In this document: piece by piece, positions 30,922-34,183 of the stretch
Layout of the letters: every line of letters starts with the position of its first letter
How positions within the stretch are numbered: position 1 is the first letter of the stretch
Assembly: GCA_003152095.1 (NCBI GenBank)
Contig: PLZI01000036.1
Coordinates: forward strand, 210 to 34,392
Length of the DNA stretch: 34,183 nucleotides
Direction: 5' to 3'
Origin: Acidobacteriota bacterium
Lineage (GTDB): Bacteria; Acidobacteriota; Thermoanaerobaculia; UBA5066
Program-made: the position numbers and the translations under genes
The notes under the pieces: generated by a model
The model's database searches: none
Seen by the model: only the letters and a program-made list of their open reading frames with translations
Told to the model about the DNA's origin: nothing

Positions 30922-31467
30922 ATGTCCGATCCGACCCTTTCGCCCTCGCGCCGCCTCTTCGCGAAGAGGCTCGTGCTCGCGGCGGCCGCGCCCGCCCTCG
31001 CGGGAGCCACCGCCGCCCTCGGACAGACCGCACCCTCGCCGTCTCCCGCGCCCACGCCCGTTCCCACGCCCACCCCAACGCCCGAAGCCCCCTCCTCGGC
31101 CGCGGAGGCGCTGACGGAAGTCGCGCGCATCCGACCGTCGTGACGAAACTCCGCGAGGCGGGCGCGGTCCTCATCGGGAAGCTTGCGATGGTCGAGCTCG
31201 CGGGCGGCATGGGATACAACAACGCGGACTCTTCGTTCACCGGGCCCGGGCGCACACCCTGGAACACGGACTTCTGGTCGGGCGGCTCTTCCTCGGGACC
31301 CGGCGCCGCCACGGCCCGCGCTCTCCGTTCCGAACGGCTTCGGCGAGAACGGCCTGCCCACGGCGCTCCAGTTCACGGGTCGCGCGTTCTCGGACGAGAC
31401 GCTCGTGGCGCTCGGGGCCGCCTATCAGCCCCGCACGGAGTGGCACCTTAAGAGGCCGGTTGTGTGA
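30922..31467 (+). pseudogene. Amidase (amidase-signature family) pseudogene with two internal deletions
   Basis: Three pieces of an exported amidase can be read in different frames. 30922-31143 gives a twin-arginine-like N-terminus (SPSRRLFAKRLVLAAAAPAL) and Pro/Thr linker, ending in a stop. 31140-31320 gives TVVTKLREAGAVLIGKLAMVELAGG, then FWSGGSSSGPGAATAR, the Gly/Ser-rich amidase signature. About 31320-31467 gives PALSVPNGFGENGLPTALQFTGRAFSDETLVALGAAYQ, the usual C-terminal end. Family proteins are about 450-550 residues, and only about 180 remain. The segment before the first catalytic region and most of the central fold are missing at about 31135 and 31320. GGAGGCGAC precedes the ATG. 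Either the gene decayed or the assembly lost two stretches. Confidence 0.75.
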
Positions 31468-31505
31468 GCAAGATCCATTACCATGACCGAAGGAGAGTTG
31501 AAGAG

Positions 31506-32087
31506 ATGAAGTCCACCATTCGAATCGCCGGTCTCGCTATTGTCCTGGCCGCCCTTGCGGCGTCCCCTGCCGTTGCCGGCGACGCGTTCAGCCTCGACCT
31601 CGGCGTCCACGGCGGCGTCCTGAACAGCAGGGACGGCAAGACCGGTCTCTTCGTCGGCGGCGCCCAGGTGCGCCTGCATCTGATCTGGCTCCTCGCGGCC
31701 GAGCTGCGTGGCTCCACCTACTCGGACTCGTACAACGTGTCGTCGTTCGGCAGCGTCGACGTCAAGAACACTCCGGTGCAGCTCTCGGCCATGCTGTATC
31801 TCCTGAAGTACCCGGGCTTCGGCCTCTACGTCCTCGGAGGAGGCACCTACAACGCCCTGAGGCTGGAAGGGAGCGGGAACGTCTCGGGCTCGGTCCATGA
31901 GAACAAGTGGGCCACGCACGCCGGAGCCGGCCTCGACATCAGGCTCTCGAAGTCGTTCATCCTGAACGTGGACGGACGCTACGTCTTCCTCAATGTCGAT
32001 CCGACGAACCTCCCCCCCGCCAGCTCCGGCGCCTACAAGGGCGACTACTGGACCGGAACGCTCGGACTCGACTGGAAGATTTTCTGA
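31506..32087 (+). CDS. Small outer-membrane beta-barrel protein
   Basis: This 193-residue protein has a signal peptide (MKSTIRIAGLAIVLAALAASPAVAG). About eight amphipathic strands follow, with alternating hydrophobic residues and Gly (FSLDLGVHGGVLN, GLFVGGAQVRLHL, GLYVLGGGTYNALRL, WATHAGAGLDIRLSKSFILNVDGRYVFLNV). It ends in GLDWKIF with the C-terminal Phe typical of outer-membrane barrels. Size and pattern fit the OmpA/OmpX-like OMP_b-brl group. ATG 31506 has GGAGAG 9 bases upstream; an upstream in-frame GTG at 31464 overlaps the amidase remnant and is unlikely. A structural or adhesion role is probable; nothing in the sequence names a ligand. Confidence 0.8.
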   Translation: MKSTIRIAGLAIVLAALAASPAVAGDAFSLDLGVHGGVLNSRDGKTGLFVGGAQVRLHLIWLLAAELRGSTYSDSYNVSSFGSVDVKNTPVQLSAMLYLLKYPGFGLYVLGGGTYNALRLEGSGNVSGSVHENKWATHAGAGLDIRLSKSFILNVDGRYVFLNVDPTNLPPASSGAYKGDYWTGTLGLDWKIF

Positions 32088-32097
32088 CGGCCCAACC

Positions 32098-32331
32098 GTG
32101 ATCGCCTGGCTCGTCAAACTTCCGTGGCTCGTCGTGATCGCGGCGGTCCTGACACTCGGCCTCGCGCCGTTCAACCCTCCCCACGTGTGGGAGAAGCTCG
32201 TGCTCCTGTCCCGCGGCCAGCTCACACGGCCGGTCGACTGGCTCGATTTTCTGCTGCATGGGTCCGTGTGGCTGGTTCTCGTCGCCAAAGTCGTGGCGCA
32301 TCTGCTCCAAAAGCCGGACGCAGTCGCGTAG
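32098..32331 (+). CDS. Small two-helix membrane protein (conserved 'LTRP-x-D' type)
   Basis: This 77-residue protein has a first membrane helix (WLVKLPWLVVIAAVLTLGLAPF), a conserved loop (PPHVWEKLVLLSRGQLTRPVDWLDFLLHG) and a second helix (SVWLVLVAKVVAHLL). I recall similar small proteins with the pattern GLAPF-x-P-H-x-x-EK-L followed by LTxPxDxxDxxxH, often labelled 'RND transporter' in databases although far too short to be one; this memory was not checked. The GTG start at 32098 is 10 bases after the barrel-protein stop. A possible alternative is translation only from the second helix, but the loop conservation argues for the full frame. It stands 7 bases before the MFS gene. Confidence 0.7.
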   Translation: MIAWLVKLPWLVVIAAVLTLGLAPFNPPHVWEKLVLLSRGQLTRPVDWLDFLLHGSVWLVLVAKVVAHLLQKPDAVA

Positions 32332-32338
32332 CGCGTTC

Positions 32339-33613
32339 ATGCGCACCTTTGCCTCCGTCCGCCTGCGCATCTGGGGCGTGCTCGCGCTCGTGTACGTCGT
32401 CTCGTACTTCCATCGCATCGCGCCCGCCGTCCTCGCGAAGGACCTCATGGCGAGCTTCGCGGCGACGGGCGTCGAGGTCGCGACGATGGCGGCGCTGTAC
32501 CTCTACGCGTTCGCCGCGATGCAGTTCGTCGTGGGCGCCGCCGTGGACGCGTGGGGGCCGCGGCGCGCCGTCACGGCGGGCGCGCTGATGATGGCGGCGG
32601 GCGGAGCGGTTTTCGCGGCCGCGCGCGCCCTGCCCGTCGCGTACGGAGCGCGCGTCGCCGTGGGCATGGGCGCTTCCGTCGTGTTCATCGGAATGCTCAA
32701 GCAGGTGGGCGCGTGGTGGAGGCCGGACGAGTTCGGCACGTGGTCGGGCCTCACGCAGGTGGCCGGAAATCTCGGCGGGCTCCTCGCGGCGGCGCCGCTG
32801 GCGCTCCTCGTCGCCGCCCTCGGCTGGCGCGCGACATTCGGCGGCGTGGCCTTGCTGTCGCTCGTCCTCGCGGGCCTCTGCCTCGCCCTCGTGCGAGACC
32901 GGCCCGAGGACGCGGGCTTTCTGCCACCCGTGCCGCGCGGAGCGGTCCCCCGCGTCTCGGTGGCGGAGGGGTATCGCACCGTGTTTGGCAACCGGAAGAC
33001 GTGGCCCATGTTCTTCGTCTTCTTCTGCCAGTATGGGACGTATCTCTCCTTCTCCGGCCTCTGGGCGGTCCCGTGGATGCGTGACGTCTACGGAATGACG
33101 GCGAAAGAATCCGCGGAAATCGTGTCCCTCGTCGGCATCGGCATCGTCCTCGGCGCACCGGCGGCCGGCTTCCTCTCCGACAAGGTCTTCCGGTCGCGAC
33201 GAGTCCCCTATGTCTTGTTCACGCTCGTCTACACGGCTGTCTGGGCCTGCATCTGCGTTCCTTCCGCCGGGCCGCCCCGCGCCTTGCTCGGGCCGCTCTG
33301 CTTCCTCCTGGGCCTCGCGGCGAGCTGCTTCACGCTCACGTGGGCCCTCGCGCGCGAGGTGAATCCGCCGCGCTTCAGCGGCATCGCGACGGCCACGGTG
33401 AACGCCGGGGGCTTCCTTGGCGCGGCGGTGACGCAGAGCGTCCTCGGCCGCATCCTCGACGCGCACTGGCTCGGCGTCCTCGAGCACGGCGCGCGCCGCT
33501 ATCCCGTCGCGGGCTATCGCGCCGCGTTCCTCACGAACCTCGTCATGCTCGGCGTCGCATGCGTCCTCACGCTCGCGGTCACGGAGACGTTCGGAAAGCA
33601 CGCGCCGGACTGA
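32339..33613 (+). CDS. Major facilitator superfamily transporter
   Basis: This 424-residue inner-membrane protein has about 12 membrane segments in two six-helix halves. The MFS loop 2-3 motif is recognisable as DAWGPRRAVTAGAL, and the second-half counterpart as FLSDKVFRSRRVPYV. The first helix reads GVLALVYVVSYFHRIAPAVLAKDL, a start seen in the anion:cation symporter and nitrate/hexuronate-like MFS groups. The central loop (about 190-215, LVRDRPEDAGFLPPVP) is short. The transported compound cannot be assigned. ATG 32339 is 7 bases after the small membrane protein stop; no strong Shine-Dalgarno sequence is present, so translation may be coupled to the gene before it. Confidence 0.9.
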   Translation: MRTFASVRLRIWGVLALVYVVSYFHRIAPAVLAKDLMASFAATGVEVATMAALYLYAFAAMQFVVGAAVDAWGPRRAVTAGALMMAAGGAVFAAARALPVAYGARVAVGMGASVVFIGMLKQVGAWWRPDEFGTWSGLTQVAGNLGGLLAAAPLALLVAALGWRATFGGVALLSLVLAGLCLALVRDRPEDAGFLPPVPRGAVPRVSVAEGYRTVFGNRKTWPMFFVFFCQYGTYLSFSGLWAVPWMRDVYGMTAKESAEIVSLVGIGIVLGAPAAGFLSDKVFRSRRVPYVLFTLVYTAVWACICVPSAGPPRALLGPLCFLLGLAASCFTLTWALAREVNPPRFSGIATATVNAGGFLGAAVTQSVLGRILDAHWLGVLEHGARRYPVAGYRAAFLTNLVMLGVACVLTLAVTETFGKHAPD

Positions 33614-33635
33614 GTCAATCGCGGTCTTCTGCCCC

Positions 33636-33641
33636 TAGAAT
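33636..33641 (+). promoter_or_regulatory. -10-like TAGAAT before the PIG-L gene
   Basis: TAGAAT is followed by 6 bases and ATG 33648, with no Shine-Dalgarno sequence. The geometry is identical to that of pilS at 1071-1083. Confidence 0.6.
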
Positions 33642-33647
33642 CCCCGC

Positions 33648-34183
33648 ATGACGCGACGCCCCCTTTCCCGCCGTCCGGCGGCTGTCCTCCTCGTTCTCGC
33701 GCTCCTCGCGGCGTTCGCGGCTTTCGCCGCTTCGGCAACCGACGCGCCCGTGCTGCTCGCCGCCGCTCCCACCGAGACGCCGGACGCCGCCGAGATCCGG
33801 CTCGCGCTCGCGAAGCTGAACGTCGTGGGCGGCGTCCTGTACGTCGCGGCGCACCCCGACGACGAGAACACCGCGTTTCTCGCCTGGGCCTCCCGCGAGA
33901 AGCTCGTGGACGCCGGCTACCTGTCGATGACGCGCGGTGACGGAGGCCAGAACCTCATCGGCACCGAGTCGGGCGAGCTCATGGGCGTGCTGCGCACGCA
34001 GGAGCTTCTCGCCGCGCGCCGCCTGGACGGCGCCAAACAGTTCTTTTCGCGCGCGATCGACTTCGGCTACTCGAAGAGCCCAGACGAGACGCTCGCGATC
34101 TGGGGCAAGGAACAGATCCTCGCTGATACCGTACGGGTCATTCGCACGTTCCGGCCGGACGTGATCGTCACGCGCTTCCCGAC
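33648..34183 (+). CDS. PIG-L family deacetylase (3' partial)
   Basis: This is the beginning of a zinc-dependent N-acetyl-sugar deacetylase of the PIG-L/LmbE family; the window ends inside it. The 178 visible residues include a signal peptide (RRPAAVLLVLALLAAFAAFAAS) and the metal-binding motif AHPDDEN at about residues 72-78. These are followed by SMTRGDGGQNLIGTESGELMGVLRTQELLAARRLDG, characteristic of the long exported PIG-L group of bacteria. FRPDVIVTRFP near the edge is the next conserved strand. The start ATG 33648 lies 6 bases after TAGAAT. Substrates could be GlcNAc-containing glycans, which would suit a strain breaking down murein, but that link is speculative. Confidence 0.9.
   Translation, partial: MTRRPLSRRPAAVLLVLALLAAFAAFAASATDAPVLLAAAPTETPDAAEIRLALAKLNVVGGVLYVAAHPDDENTAFLAWASREKLVDAGYLSMTRGDGGQNLIGTESGELMGVLRTQELLAARRLDGAKQFFSRAIDFGYSKSPDETLAIWGKEQILADTVRVIRTFRPDVIVTRFP

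Noticed and set aside
1-34183. CRISPR arrays, tRNA or rRNA genes, prophage or transposase genes
   Set aside because: No regularly spaced direct repeats, tRNA-like cloverleaf regions or recombinase/transposase motifs were noticed on either strand. The search was by eye only.

Overview
The window is a GC-rich bacterial chromosome segment (judged by eye, about two thirds G+C or more) from a Gram-negative organism. It carries outer-membrane barrels ending in Phe, lipoproteins and a type IV pilus inner-membrane protein with its PilS/PilR pair. Gene content (PilS-PilR, DUF4388, FmdB zinc ribbon, DUF4097/HEAT/ECF-sigma cassette, Asp-box propeller, NamZ-type murein hydrolase) best recalls Acidobacteriota, perhaps Thermoanaerobaculia. 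That is inference; there is no rRNA or marker gene to confirm it. No tRNA, rRNA, CRISPR, transposase or phage gene was seen. No gene-free stretch exceeds about 110 bases outside the two decayed loci.

Layout. (1) 1-4725, plus: pilC (5' cut by the window edge), then pilS-pilR-DUF192 lipoprotein as an overlapping operon. (2) 4760-7881, minus: DUF4388, FmdB zinc ribbon, secreted Asp-box propeller. (3) 7929-12209, plus: moeA, a FabF-like ketosynthase, a methyltransferase and a geranylgeranyl-reductase-like flavoprotein, tightly overlapping, with GTG, TTG, ATG and probably CTG starts. (4) 12210-13413, minus: a thioredoxin-like membrane protein and a DinB protein. (5) 13472-15163, minus: an intact DUF4097 gene followed by remnants of an ECF sigma factor, a HEAT-repeat protein and a second DUF4097. 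(6) 15272-16696, plus: nitronate monooxygenase. (7) 16751-21966, minus: CxxC small secreted protein, outer-membrane porin, ZnuA-like binding protein, ZnuB-like permease (no ATPase gene), LD-carboxypeptidase, O-methyltransferase. (8) 21978-22346, minus: STAS protein. (9) 22396-29831, plus: lysA, NagZ lipoprotein, NTF2-amidohydrolase fusion, AmiE-NamZ fusion. (10) 29841-30839, minus: acetamidase/formamidase. (11) 30922-34183, plus: amidase pseudogene, small barrel protein, 77-aa membrane protein, MFS transporter, PIG-L deacetylase (3' cut by the window edge).

The most coherent system is an apparent exported murein-recycling locus. NagZ, a serine amidase of the AmiE type fused to a DUF1343/NamZ exo-muramidase, a secreted amidohydrolase and lysA are co-directional and nearly contiguous. 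An LD-carboxypeptidase lies in the nearby opposite-strand operon. This resembles the Bacillus subtilis nagZ-amiE-namZ set, rebuilt with a two-enzyme fusion.

Two non-coding signals recur. First, about ten operon-leading genes have a TANNNT hexamer 5-9 nt before the start codon and no Shine-Dalgarno sequence, which suggests widespread leaderless transcripts. Second, an AT-rich 12-mer, CCTTCTAAGAAA, occurs four times, twice as an inverted pair inside the 5' end of the ZnuA gene.
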